A stretch of DNA of 64,000 bases from Vibrio chagasii (GCF_002954585.1 NZ_MSCI01000001.1:248001-312000), one strand, 5' to 3'; shown: positions 54,763 through 63,426, counted from the stretch's first letter. A program made the numbers and translations. Notes: generated by a model from the letters alone, not told the origin.

Positions 54763-55050
54763 CTACTTAGAGGCACACTCCAATATAAAGCCATCTTCAG
54801 TACGGCGTAAAGTGATCGTAGTGCTGGCCTCTAATTCCCCTTCCGGTAAATAAATCGCGCAGTTTTCGAATCCAGCAGAGTTATTTGAATTGATCGTTTC
54901 ATATACCTCTTGCGAGCTCTCTACATTTTCACCTGCGTAAACAACAACGCTATCGATTTGGGCAAGCATCTGGTCTGAATTTTGTGTTGCTTTAGCGTGA
55001 GCGAAAACAGAAAGAGAACCAAGAGCAAGAAACAGTAAAGCCTTTTTCAT
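54763..55050 (-). CDS. Small secreted protein, unknown function
   Basis: A 95-residue protein with a signal peptide (KKALLFLALGSLSVFAHA, cleavage near residue 20) and a mature part of 75 residues with two cysteines (NCAIYL and LECASK), possibly one disulfide. GAGG lies 7 nt before the ATG. It is the only minus-strand gene of the variable island before cysS. It was not recognised as any family. Confidence 0.72.
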   Translation of the reverse strand: MKKALLFLALGSLSVFAHAKATQNSDQMLAQIDSVVVYAGENVESSQEVYETINSNNSAGFENCAIYLPEGELEASTTITLRRTEDGFILECASK

Positions 55051-56014
55051 TTTATACCTCGTAAGAGTTTAGGAGTGGTGTTGAGGGGCTAATATACATC
55101 GAAATTTTTGCAGATCAACAAAAAATTATCGAATAACAGTAATTTTTTATTGTTCTAATTGTGTTGTACCATGCGCAAAAACGGTGAAAGCCTCCGGTTT
55201 TATTGGGCTGTTCGCTCCTAACTTCCCCTTTGTTAGGATGTGAAATTTTTTAGCGCCTGCGTTCACGCTCCGTAATTTTTACGCAGCTAAACCTGCTGAT
55301 GACTTTGATGTATCCGTTGTTTGGGGGAGTTCGCTGGTGGTGAGGGGGGGAACGTGTGAAGTCGTCGATTAAGATTGATTCACAATACGTGATATTTAGT
55401 GCTGAATCGGTATGGGCTCATAACACGAGCAGTTGAGTGGATTTATCGTCTCACTCACATCCATCATTGATTCATAACACGTGGTGCTTTTGCTTCTGTT
55501 GTTGTTCGTAGCTGGGCGGGCACTTCAAAGCGCCTAGCACAGCACCTATCAGAACTCACCACGCAATAAACACATTCAAATTGATCGTGATGACAAAAAT
55601 TATCAGTGCACAAAAGGCTTCATGGCTGCGGAGTTTTAGATTTAGAATTCAGATGGTTAAAGACCGCTGGTTTTGTGAGGATTAATACTAAGGCCTGCGA
55701 GCGTGTTGAAGGCTGCGATGTAATGGCATAGAAAACTTAAGACAAATGGATGATTAGCAAGGCTTCGTGAGCCACCAAAAATGAACCGTTACACGCGGCG
55801 TTAAAGTGTTAGAAATATCAATAAAATAATTTGATTTTAAGTATGAAATACTGATTGATTAAACGATCAGTTTCACATACCATCTCTCGAAAATTGAATG
55901 TTGTTCTGTAAATTTATCAGCACGAGACTCGCCGATACTGCGGCTTAACCATCATTCTACCGAAAGTTCTGGAACCAAAATGCTAAGGCGGCGGGAGGAA
56001 AACCAACCTGCAAG
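55051..56014. other. Long non-coding stretch with possible fossil attC pieces
   Basis: About 960 bp with no convincing gene on either strand. GATTCATAACACGTGGTGCT at 55470-55489 resembles the VCR stretch GATTCGCAACGCGTGGCA, and GATTCACAATACGTGATATT near 55376 is a weaker match. GCGGCGTTAAAG near 55797 looks like an attC right end. These may be decayed cassette borders; no core pair is intact, so none is annotated as a site. Confidence 0.4.
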
Positions 56015-56150
56015 ATGACGACTCACTCACACATTGCGCTATTTTCTGCATTTTGCGGAAACTATATAGAAAATTTCTGTTTTTCATCATGTTCGCTTCA
56101 GAGGCAAGCAGGTAAGGTGTTGTTATTAAATTAGTTATTAGACAGTTCCT
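56015..56150 (+). repeat. Dispersed direct repeat, copy D (diverged, no terminator)
   Basis: GATGACGACTCACTCACACA, ATTTTCTGCATTTTGCGG, ATTTCTGTTTTTCATCATG and GTAAGGTGTTGTTATTAAAT line up in order and spacing with copy B, but the ACGCCGACA terminator is missing. It lies just upstream of the first attC-type cassette. Confidence 0.6.
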
Positions 56151-56244
56151 GAATGACCTAGATTACTAGATAGAATGCTCTCAGGGACAAAATGCAGAAT
56201 TATTCTGTCTAATATAGCTGTTATATGCTCATGAGGAAATTTGA

Positions 56245-56700
56245 ATGGATGTAACTTTAGTTACGGGTGTTACCCTAATTGACTTTCTTAATAAGTCCCT
56301 TGAAACACTCAAGTTAGTTCAAAAAGACAAGCCTGACTCATTGGAGTTGCAGTTACATTTAGCCACGCTAACACAACAGTTATCGTTGACTATGGTTGAA
56401 GCTTCGCAACTCCAAGGTATTCTTGCGCAAAAGAACGAAGAAATAAGGCAACTTAAAATAAAATTGAATGAGCGAGATACTATTAAGTACAACTCAAAAA
56501 CTGAAATGTATTGGGCTGATAATGACGATTCGCCTTACTGTACTAGGTGCTACGAAAACGATGAGAAGTATATTCACCTTACATTTAACCCAGCAGAGCC
56601 GGATCAACACTCTAATGGTATGTTCATCCCTGGCAATGATGCTTCCTATTCATGTAAGGCTTGCTCTAGTACTTATACAAAAGTAGATCGTAAAGATTAG
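56245..56700 (+). CDS. Cassette protein with coiled coil and zinc ribbon
   Basis: A 151-residue protein. Residues 10-80 are a predicted coiled coil (Leu/Gln/Lys-rich heptads around QLSLTMVEASQLQGILAQKN). The C-terminal part has two Cys pairs, YCTRC and YSCKAC, spaced like a zinc ribbon. ATGAGGAAATTTG precedes the ATG. It ends 5 bp before an intact VCR-type attC, so it is a bona fide integron cassette gene. Function unknown; nucleic-acid or protein binding is a guess from the ribbon. Confidence 0.8.
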   Translation: MDVTLVTGVTLIDFLNKSLETLKLVQKDKPDSLELQLHLATLTQQLSLTMVEASQLQGILAQKNEEIRQLKIKLNERDTIKYNSKTEMYWADNDDSPYCTRCYENDEKYIHLTFNPAEPDQHSNGMFIPGNDASYSCKACSSTYTKVDRKD

Positions 56701-56705
56701 TACGC

Positions 56706-56831
56706 ATATAACAATCTGTTTAAGAGGGATTCGCAACGCGTGGCATTTTTACTATGCGTTGGTTTTAGTGTTTAAGGCGGTATGCGGTGGCATCAGCATT
56801 GCGTTGCTCACCCCTTAACAGGGCGTTATAC
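56706..56831 (+). repeat. attC site 1 (VCR type, intact)
   Basis: It starts ATATAACAATCTGTTTAAGA, passes through GATTCGCAACGCGTGGCA and ends CCTTAACAGGGCGTTATAC. Length (about 126 bp), the outer core (TATAAC ... GTTATA) and the inner arms match V. cholerae repeats. No integrase gene is in the window. Confidence 0.9.
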
Positions 56832-56845
56832 GAATTGGAGGAAAA

Positions 56846-58123
56846 TTGGAAAATATCGTACTAGTAGATGAAGTCTTTAGAACTTCACGTGATTTACCTA
56901 TGAATTACATATCTAGAGCTCATGTTGATGATCTCTTTGTTGATTCGTTGGCGAAACAAACTCATATAGTGATTCATGGAAGTTCGAAGCAGGGAAAAAC
57001 GTCATTAAGAAAGAAAAATTTACTTGAAAGTGACTATATTTCGGTAACGTGCAGCAATACTTGGGGTATTGCAGATATCAATGAATCTATTTTAAAGCGT
57101 GCAGGTTATCAAATCTCCGTTTCAGAATCCAAAACGCTCAAAGGAACTAGTAAGGTCTCACTATCTGTTGGGTTAACAGATACCAAAATTGGCTCAGATA
57201 TATCAATGGAGTTAGCTAGGCAAATAAACAAAAAAAGTTTAGAGCTTGATCTAGAAAATACTAATGATGTAATCAGCGCACTAAAAGAAATTGATTTTGA
57301 TAAATTCATTGTTTTAGAAGACTTTCATTACCTTGATATAGATACACAGGTTGATTTCTCTATCGCGTTGAAGGCTTATCACGAAGAAAGTTCTCTGTGT
57401 TTTATTATCGTAGGTGTTTGGCTTGAAGACGATAGATTAACCACTTTTAACGGTGACTTGGCAGGACGAATTGTATCGATCAATGCAGATATGTGGTTAG
57501 ACGAGAATATCGATGAGCTCTTCACTGTCAGTGAAGCTCTACTGAATATCTCATTTACTGAAAACTTTAAAAACTGCGTTAAAGAAAAGTGTAATGGTAG
57601 TATTTTCCTTGTGCAGCAACTATGTATGAAGGTATGTGAAGCTCAAAATATAAGTAAAACGCAACCTGAACAAACAGTTGTCGCGAAGAACATCGATATT
57701 ACAGATGAAATCAAATCTGTATTAGATATGCATACTGGCAGGTTTACCAAGTTCTTAATGGACTTCAGCGCTGGGTTTCAACCGACAGAACTTGAACTTT
57801 ATAAATGGATTTTGTTTGCTTTAGTAACAATCGATGAGAAGTTCTTGCTTGAAGGGTTACCAATACAAGCACTTAGGCGACAAATCCAGACGGCTCACCC
57901 AAAAAAGTCTGAAGTTTCACTCAAAAAACTCTCTGGCGCTTTAAACAAATCAGTAAGCTTACAACTGGACAATCGTACTAAACCAATAGTGTTTGAGTAC
58001 GATGCTAATCGCTCAAGAGTAAAAGTCGTAGACAAATCATTTTTACTTTGGAAACAATTCCAAGAATTATCAGAACTGCTCGATTACATAGATTTAGAGG
58101 AACAGGCGGCAGAATTAGTATAG
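56846..58123 (+). CDS. AAA/STAND-like ATPase, cassette gene
   Basis: A 425-residue P-loop NTPase. Walker A is HGSSKQGKTSL (residues 44-54, Lys51), Walker B is FIVLEDFHYL (154-163), and VGVWLEDDRL may carry the sensor region. The C-terminal 170 residues are helical, with a winged-helix-like KKLSGALNKSVSLQL segment. The start is TTG at 56846 with a perfect GGAGG five nt upstream; no ATG competes. It starts 15 bp after attC 1 and ends inside the left arm of attC 2. No nuclease or transmembrane motif is visible. Partnership with the following OLD-type gene is inferred. Confidence 0.85.
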   Translation: MENIVLVDEVFRTSRDLPMNYISRAHVDDLFVDSLAKQTHIVIHGSSKQGKTSLRKKNLLESDYISVTCSNTWGIADINESILKRAGYQISVSESKTLKGTSKVSLSVGLTDTKIGSDISMELARQINKKSLELDLENTNDVISALKEIDFDKFIVLEDFHYLDIDTQVDFSIALKAYHEESSLCFIIVGVWLEDDRLTTFNGDLAGRIVSINADMWLDENIDELFTVSEALLNISFTENFKNCVKEKCNGSIFLVQQLCMKVCEAQNISKTQPEQTVVAKNIDITDEIKSVLDMHTGRFTKFLMDFSAGFQPTELELYKWILFALVTIDEKFLLEGLPIQALRRQIQTAHPKKSEVSLKKLSGALNKSVSLQLDNRTKPIVFEYDANRSRVKVVDKSFLLWKQFQELSELLDYIDLEEQAAELV

Positions 58124-58205
58124 CAAGCATTTAAGAGTGATTCCCAATGCTTGGCATTTTCAGTTCAAGGTTGCGTTTCGTGTTTACGGCGTTGTGCATA
58201 TCTAA
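58118..58205 (+). repeat. attC site 2, left half only
   Basis: TATAGCAAGCATTTAAGAGT then GATTCCCAATGCTTGGCATT match the left arm of VCR sites of the other common subtype, and GTTTACGGCGTTGTGCATAT reaches the centre. The right arm and core GTTRRRY are missing before the next gene, and the outer core is TATAGC instead of TATAAC, so it should not recombine. Confidence 0.8.
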
Positions 58206-58240
58206 AATATTTAACTTTGGTGGTCTAGGAAATAAATAGA

Positions 58241-60178
58241 ATGTTACTCAAAGAAGTCATTACTATAAATTACAAAAGTGCGCAAAAAACGGCACTTGAA
58301 ATTAAGTCCATTTCTCCAACAGTGCTAATTGGAGAGAATGATTGTGGTAAAACAACATCATTGAATTCGGTAAGACTGCTATTAGAACAGTCTTTTTCAG
58401 CGTCTATTCCAAATGATAAAACCGAGAAAAATGACTTATCTCACACTGCATTAACTAAAAATGAAATTAATGCTCAATTACGTGAGCAAGGTCTGCCTGA
58501 ACTATTTGAACTAACGGAAGATAATCAACAAAAGTTCATTGTATGCATTGGTAAGTTTCAAGTTGAAGATTTTGATAAAGACGCTGAAGATATATCCAAC
58601 CACTTAAAGTGGGTGCTGGAATCTGCAAGATTGATGGATGACCAGTGTAGGTATTTTTATAAAGCTAGGGTTATAAACGCAGATACAGGGACAACTGAAA
58701 TATATTACTCTCATGATCATCCGGATGAGCAGAACTTAGCTAGTATTTATAGTTCGACTCAAACTCAAGTCAATGCTGCTATGACTACTCATAATCCAGA
58801 GGAAGAGAACCTCATTAATGATAATGGTGAAGGGCGCTACACCATTTATGAAAAAATTCGTTCGATACTAAATACAGTTTCTTGTTCGTATAAGTTTGTT
58901 AAGTTCAGCGATGACGTTAAACATAAGAAGTGGAAGCTAGACTTGCAGGCTGTTTTCCCTGAGTACGCTTATTTAAGCTGGAACGAGTCACTAGAGGGTA
59001 TAACTAAAGCGGCTAATGCTATCTTATCTGACTCTATCGAAGCAGAGGTTACTCGAGCAAAGAAAATTTCAGGTATGCTACGAACACGCGCACAGACAAA
59101 GATTAACCAAAAACTTGAAGAACTGGGTATTCAAAATGAAGTTCCAAGCATTGAGAGTATCAGCGCCAGTGTAAGCTTTGAGTTAAAAAATCAACTTACA
59201 GACTTGTTTGTAGGTAAAGACAGTTCTGAAGAAAGTGTGCATATTGATAACCAAGGTGAAGGCATAAAACGTCAAATTTGGTTTGCATTGCTTAGACTAC
59301 AAGCAGAACAAGCAACAGAAACAAATAAAAGGTATGTCTGGTGTTTTGATGAGCCCGAAACGCACTTGCACCCGAGAGCTCAAAGAGAATTTATCAACAC
59401 GCTTCGCTTATTATCGGAACAACATTTTCAAATATTGGTTAGCACTCATAGTACGATTTTCGTTAATGCGTCTAAGCTAGAAGATATAAATACTTTCAAT
59501 ATTGAAAATAGTTATACCAAAATAGGAGCTATAGCGGAGGTAGGGGACATTTTTGATACATTGGGTGTAATGAATAGTGACTTCTTGTTTTTCAATAAAT
59601 TCCTTGTTGTTGAAGGTAATACCGAACAAGCTTTAATTCCGTTGCTCTACCATAAGTATACAGGTTGCACACTCCGTGAAAATAATATTCAGTTGATAAA
59701 CTTAAAAGGGTGTACGAACGAAGATGTAGCAAATGATTTGTTAGATAGTTTAATTGATGGCTTTGCTAAGCGAGACGATTTATCAATATATATCTTTGAT
59801 GCTGACACAAACAAGCAAGAAGATGCACAAACATTTGTTGTAGGTAAGCAAGACCTAGAAGACTCGTTACCTGCTAGCCTGTGGCCACAGATAGTGCGTG
59901 AAGTGTATGGTGAAGACATTGAAATTACAGATCAAGATATTACAAGTATTCTTGATGCAATTCCAATGGCGCAACAAGGTAACACTTTGCAAGCTAACCA
60001 AAAATTTGCACCTAAGCTGAGAAACTTAATTCGTCAGAAATTAGTTGGCATAAACAGTGCAGAAAGAATTGACGACTGGCCGAATAAAAGTTTTGATTGG
60101 GGAGAAATCATTGGCCGCCATCTTGATGTATCTGAAATCCCAGACCCTATTAAAAGAGCATTTGATGCACTTAACTAG
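58241..60178 (+). CDS. OLD-family ATPase/TOPRIM nuclease, cassette gene
   Basis: A 645-residue overcoming-lysogenization-defect (OLD) type protein. Its ABC-type ATPase has Walker A GENDCGKTT (31-39), a signature-like NQGEGIKRQ (338-346), Walker B VWCFDEPETHLHP (366-378) and an H-loop in STHS (His403). The C-terminal TOPRIM has LVVEGNTEQALIPL (Glu458) and YIFDADTNKQED (Asp520, Asp522). OLD proteins act in anti-phage systems (P2 Old, GajA, retron and PARIS relatives). AGGAAATAAATAG precedes the ATG. No UvrD-like helicase or reverse transcriptase is next to it, so it is not standard Gabija. It sits 117 bp after the AAA-like gene. Confidence 0.92.
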   Translation: MLLKEVITINYKSAQKTALEIKSISPTVLIGENDCGKTTSLNSVRLLLEQSFSASIPNDKTEKNDLSHTALTKNEINAQLREQGLPELFELTEDNQQKFIVCIGKFQVEDFDKDAEDISNHLKWVLESARLMDDQCRYFYKARVINADTGTTEIYYSHDHPDEQNLASIYSSTQTQVNAAMTTHNPEEENLINDNGEGRYTIYEKIRSILNTVSCSYKFVKFSDDVKHKKWKLDLQAVFPEYAYLSWNESLEGITKAANAILSDSIEAEVTRAKKISGMLRTRAQTKINQKLEELGIQNEVPSIESISASVSFELKNQLTDLFVGKDSSEESVHIDNQGEGIKRQIWFALLRLQAEQATETNKRYVWCFDEPETHLHPRAQREFINTLRLLSEQHFQILVSTHSTIFVNASKLEDINTFNIENSYTKIGAIAEVGDIFDTLGVMNSDFLFFNKFLVVEGNTEQALIPLLYHKYTGCTLRENNIQLINLKGCTNEDVANDLLDSLIDGFAKRDDLSIYIFDADTNKQEDAQTFVVGKQDLEDSLPASLWPQIVREVYGEDIEITDQDITSILDAIPMAQQGNTLQANQKFAPKLRNLIRQKLVGINSAERIDDWPNKSFDWGEIIGRHLDVSEIPDPIKRAFDALN

Positions 60179-60180
60179 AT

Positions 60181-60306
60181 ATGCGTAACAATCTGTTGAA
60201 GTATGATTCGCAACGCGTAGCATTTTTACTATGCGTTGGTTTTAGTGTTTAAGGGGTATGCGGAAGTATCGATATTGCGTTACCCACTCGTCAACAAGGC
60301 ATGAGT
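60181..60306 (+). repeat. attC site 3, right core decayed
   Basis: Nearly identical to attC 1 from GCGTAACAATCTGTTGAAGT through CGCAACGCGTAGCATTTTTA and GTGTTTAAGG, but its right end reads CAACAAGGCATGAG where GGGCGTTA is expected. The integrase cut site therefore looks lost. Confidence 0.85.
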
Positions 60307-60410
60307 AACGCAATTTGTGGTCTGTGTCATAGGTTGCATAATCTAGATAAGTATATGTTTATCATAATGTTAAGGTAACTCGTATACATCAAACTACGGG
60401 CAACCTTATT

Positions 60411-60731
60411 ATGAAATAAGTTCTATTAGCACTTACTTTTGCTTTGTCAGCAACATCATTCAACTCTTCTGCTGCATTTGGGCTAAGTGATTTAAAGCAA
60501 GACAAGATTTGTCATTTTGCCAACGGTGATGAAGCGAACGCTAAATGTAAAGGTGGTGATGTAGCCATGTGGACACCAAATTCATTTGGTAACGAACAGC
60601 TACCAATTTTGTATATCTCACTGTTTTGCGATTTTGAAGCTCCAATTACTCATACCGTGGGCGGTGTTTCTTGTATTTTTACCACCAAGCGTAAAGCTCA
60701 ATGGAGCGATTTTGGTATCACAGTTAAGTAA
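60411..60731 (+). pseudogene. Secreted cassette protein with a nonsense codon at position 3
   Basis: The frame from ATG 60411 reads M-K-stop, then VLLALTFALSATSFNSSAAF, an obvious signal peptide, followed by GLSDLKQDKICHFANG and an 80-residue Cys-containing domain (CHF, CKGG, FCDF, VSCIF). TAA at 60417-60419 would be AAA or GAA by one substitution. The only in-frame later start, TTG at 60444, would lose the signal peptide. Family unrecognised; probably inactive. Confidence 0.75.
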
Positions 60732-60738
60732 CATAGCG

Positions 60739-60797
60739 TTATAACCCGCATTTAAGAGTAGAGCCCAACGGCAGCAAGCTATCGTTGGGTTTTTGTG
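60739..60797 (+). repeat. attC remnant 4 overlapped by a terminator
   Basis: GTTATAACCCGCATTTAAGA at 60739-60758 is the start of a VCR-type site of the attC 2 subtype, then similarity ends. CCCAACG (60764-60770) pairs with CGTTGGG (60783-60789) followed by TTTTT, an intrinsic terminator that now ends the transcript. Confidence 0.65.
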
Positions 60798-60818
60798 TTT
60801 TTAGCGTAGAGCGTTCTT

Positions 60819-61014
60819 GGATGATAGTTTCTGGCTTGGTGGGTTTGTCGGCTCATACGTTTAGAACTATGAAAAAATCGGTGTGTTTAAAAATGTTCAG
60901 CGTAATAGCAGTGAGCACCGAGTGTATAGCGCGAAAGACGTAAAGTGGCTTGAGTTTGTCATTCGACTAAAAGAAACGGCCATGTCATTCGAAGAGATAT
61001 TGGAATACGCTTGA
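60819..61014 (+). pseudogene. MerR-family regulator fragment with frameshift
   Basis: From 60868 the frame reads YEKIGVFKNVQRNSSEHRVY then SAKDVKWLEFVIRLKETAMS and stops after EEILEYA: a MerR DNA-binding domain with its recognition wing. Upstream, SGLVGLSAHTFR (60828-60866) matches the first helix-turn-helix in another frame, so one base is missing near 60865 (expected TTTAGATACTATG). The effector-binding half of the protein is absent. It is a fossil gene. Confidence 0.75.
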
Positions 61015-61209
61015 TTAAGGGAGCAGGGTAGCAGCGTGGTACTTGAACGTCAGCGCTGCTAGAACAGCACCAATAGAGTTTAGAGTTACTGTTTTGATGT
61101 TCAGAGGTGTCGCACTTGGTATTTTCCTCTCAAGGGTTTTATCGAAGTGATGAGGGAACTTATAAGAATTAGGCGTCGTAAGCTATAGAGGGAGGCAAGC
61201 TTAAAAGGT
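61015..61209. other. Non-coding gap
   Basis: About 195 bp with no coding frame. GCAGCGTGGTACTTGAACGT is followed by GTCAGCGCTGCTAG, a loose inverted repeat near 61030-61060. Nothing else could be identified. Confidence 0.4.
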
Positions 61210-61881
61210 ATGAAAAAATATATTTTTGGTTCGTTATTTTTACTGATCGTGATTGTTGGTGCCTACTTATCGTTTGGCGTTTATCGGAACTCTGCTTTCT
61301 CAACCAATATTGAAAATGGCAGCTATGGTGAGTGTCTGAATGACTCTGCGATAACGAATCACAGTATTGATCTGTGGGATCGAGATGACGTTTTTGATGT
61401 TCGTTTTGTCGAATCAGGCAACTCTCATTGCTTTGCACCAAAGTTTCCAGCAATTGAGGTTTCGTCCTCAAAAGTGACACACTGGCTACATATTGTGGAA
61501 ACATCGAGCGGCGCGCAGTTTTCAGGTAAACATGCATCCTTGGGAAACTTTGGTCCCAATTGGGTTTTTGTTGATGTGGGCAGCCAAGAGAAGCGTGATA
61601 GTAGTTACCCATTTTATAGTTTGGGAAAGGTTTTTCGAGATAATCCAGGTTGGACTTCGGCTCCCCATATCACTTTAACTTGGAATGGAAAGTTGTTTGG
61701 GCTATCTGAAGTAGAAGGGGTATTCTATCCAGTTGGCGCGATGTCTTGGGGTTTTAATCTAAAAAGTTGGTCTTTAGCTCCGGAAGCTCTTTCCCCCAAA
61801 TTACTCGATAAAAGTGCGTGGTTGGAAGTGGTGGAAACACTTAATGATGAGTATCCGGGCTATGTATTCAGTGTTGAATAG
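61210..61881 (+). CDS. Membrane-anchored protein of unknown function, cassette-type
   Basis: A 223-residue protein with one N-terminal hydrophobic helix (residues 5-24, FGSLFLLIVIVGAYLSFGVY) and an extracytoplasmic domain rich in aromatic residues (HITLTWNGKLFGLSEVEGVF). AAAAGGT precedes the ATG. No family was recognised. An attC-like left arm begins 8 bp after its stop, so it was probably carried as a cassette. Confidence 0.72.
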   Translation: MKKYIFGSLFLLIVIVGAYLSFGVYRNSAFSTNIENGSYGECLNDSAITNHSIDLWDRDDVFDVRFVESGNSHCFAPKFPAIEVSSSKVTHWLHIVETSSGAQFSGKHASLGNFGPNWVFVDVGSQEKRDSSYPFYSLGKVFRDNPGWTSAPHITLTWNGKLFGLSEVEGVFYPVGAMSWGFNLKSWSLAPEALSPKLLDKSAWLEVVETLNDEYPGYVFSVE

Positions 61882-61884
61882 GCT

Positions 61885-61930
61885 ATGCATATAACAAAGC
61901 GTTGAAGATAATCGCAACACTTAGCATAGA
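61885..61930 (+). repeat. attC remnant 5, left arm
   Basis: TATGCATATAACAAAGCGTT followed by AATCGCAACACTTAGCAT matches the first 40 bp of VCR-type sites; the remainder is unrelated sequence. This marks the right edge of recognisable cassette DNA. Confidence 0.72.
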
Positions 61931-61995
61931 CGCCTGGTGATAGGCAATGGTATTGGTACTCCGTCACTAAGGTGGTATCTTAAACTTGCCTTGAC

Positions 61996-62030
61996 CGAGA
62001 ATAAGAGGCTATTGATGGCCTCTTATTCGG
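61996..62030. terminator. Hairpin between the cassette island and cysS
   Basis: CGAGAATAAGAGG and CCTCTTATTCGG form a stem with one bulged base, between two convergent genes. Neither side has a good T-run. Confidence 0.5.
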
Positions 62031-62052
62031 TGAGACGGGTAATTTTAACTGA

Positions 62053-63426
62053 TCAAAGTAACTTGGTTACGCTTGAGTGGTTAGTACTGTCGTTGACTTG
62101 ATACCCCAAGGCGCGAATTTGCTCTCGGATTGTATCTGCCTCATCAAATCGCCCCTGTTGTTTCATGCATTGACGTTGTTCAGCGAGCTGCTGAACTTCC
62201 TTCGGAATGGTGACCTGTTCAACTTTTTCAAGATCAAGGCCAAATACTTGATCAAAATAAAGTAGTGTCGCTTTTTTATTGGCAGGCTCTATGGAGCTAT
62301 CGGTGACCTCCCATAGTAAAGCGAGTGCTTGTGGCATGTTCAAATCACGGCTGATATGTGCAAGAAATTCAGCTTTGAACTGGTTGTCAACGCGACCACC
62401 GTCAGGCATACCAGTGATTTTTTTTCTTAATCTACGCAGTGCCTTTTGTGCACCATTCAACCCTTCCCAAGTAAAGCTGAGCTGGCTACGATAGTGGCTG
62501 GTTAGGGTTAAATAGCGATAAGCTAGAGGGTCATAACCTTTGTCGATTAGGCTTTCTAAACGCAGTGTAGAGCCCGACTTAGATATTTTCTCATTGTTCA
62601 TATTTAAGAAGTAACCATGCAACCAAAAGTTTGCTTGTATATGTCCGTTTTTCGCTTGGCATTGCGCAATTTCATTGGTGTGGTGGACAGGGATGTGATC
62701 CTCACCACCGATATGTATATCGAAGGTCTCTCCCAAGTACTTTTCTGCCATCGCTGAACATTCAATATGCCACCCTGGGAAGCCATTTCCCCACGGGCTT
62801 GTCCACTCCATTTGCCTTTTCTGTTCGCCAGTGAATTTCCAAAGTGCGAAATCTGTCGGATGCTTTTTCTCCGCCATATCAACGCGAATGCCAGCTTCTA
62901 AACCTTCCTTATCTAATCGAGCAAGCTTGCCGTAGTCGGGTAGTTTGTCTGTATCAAAATAAATACCATCGCTGGTTCGATAGGTATAGCCTTTAACTTC
63001 GAGTGACTGAATAAACGAAATTTGTTCTTGAATATGGTCGGTTGCTCGGCAAGTGATAGAAGGCTTGAGAATGTTGAGCCTTTCGAGATCAGTAAAAAAT
63101 GCCTTTTCAAAATATGTAGCAATATCCCAAGCTGATTTAGCTTGTTTACGTGCGCCTTTCTCCATTTTGTCTTCTCCAGTATCACCATCAGACACTAGAT
63201 GCCCAACATCGGTGATGTTCATGACATGACTAACATGATATCCATTGAGCTGTAGTACGCGTTTTAGAAGGTCTACGAACAAATAGGTACGCAGGTTACC
63301 GACATGTGCATAGTCATAAACAGTTGGGCCACACGCATAGAGGCCAACCTCACGAGGTTTAATCGTATAAAACGGGCTAAGTGCTCTATCAAGGGTATTA
63401 AAGAGCTGAAGTGTAGGTTGGTTCAT
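62053..63426 (-). CDS. cysS: Divergent second cysteinyl-tRNA synthetase
   Basis: Class I aminoacyl-tRNA synthetase, 457 residues against 461 in E. coli CysRS. Zinc site: Cys32 in CGPTVYD, Cys in WHIECSAM, and HHTNE. HIGH appears as HVGN (41-44) and KMSKS as KISKS. Stretches such as [20 protein letters not shown] and [14 protein letters not shown] differ from the usual gammaproteobacterial enzyme and resemble lineages outside it. It is at the edge of the accessory island and has its own promoter and leader terminator, so it is taken as an acquired extra copy. AAGGATATGATTT precedes the ATG. A resident cysS elsewhere is expected but unseen. Confidence 0.9.
   Translation of the reverse strand: MNQPTLQLFNTLDRALSPFYTIKPREVGLYACGPTVYDYAHVGNLRTYLFVDLLKRVLQLNGYHVSHVMNITDVGHLVSDGDTGEDKMEKGARKQAKSAWDIATYFEKAFFTDLERLNILKPSITCRATDHIQEQISFIQSLEVKGYTYRTSDGIYFDTDKLPDYGKLARLDKEGLEAGIRVDMAEKKHPTDFALWKFTGEQKRQMEWTSPWGNGFPGWHIECSAMAEKYLGETFDIHIGGEDHIPVHHTNEIAQCQAKNGHIQANFWLHGYFLNMNNEKISKSGSTLRLESLIDKGYDPLAYRYLTLTSHYRSQLSFTWEGLNGAQKALRRLRKKITGMPDGGRVDNQFKAEFLAHISRDLNMPQALALLWEVTDSSIEPANKKATLLYFDQVFGLDLEKVEQVTIPKEVQQLAEQRQCMKQQGRFDEADTIREQIRALGYQVNDSTNHSSVTKLL

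Noticed and set aside
58241..60178. Gabija GajA assignment for the OLD protein
   Set aside because: No UvrD-type helicase (GajB) follows; the neighbour is an AAA/STAND-like ATPase and the next gene is a broken secreted protein.
61169..61612. Minus-strand ORF opposite the membrane-anchored cassette gene
   Set aside because: The sense strand has a good ribosome site, a membrane anchor and a following attC arm; the antisense frame has none of these.
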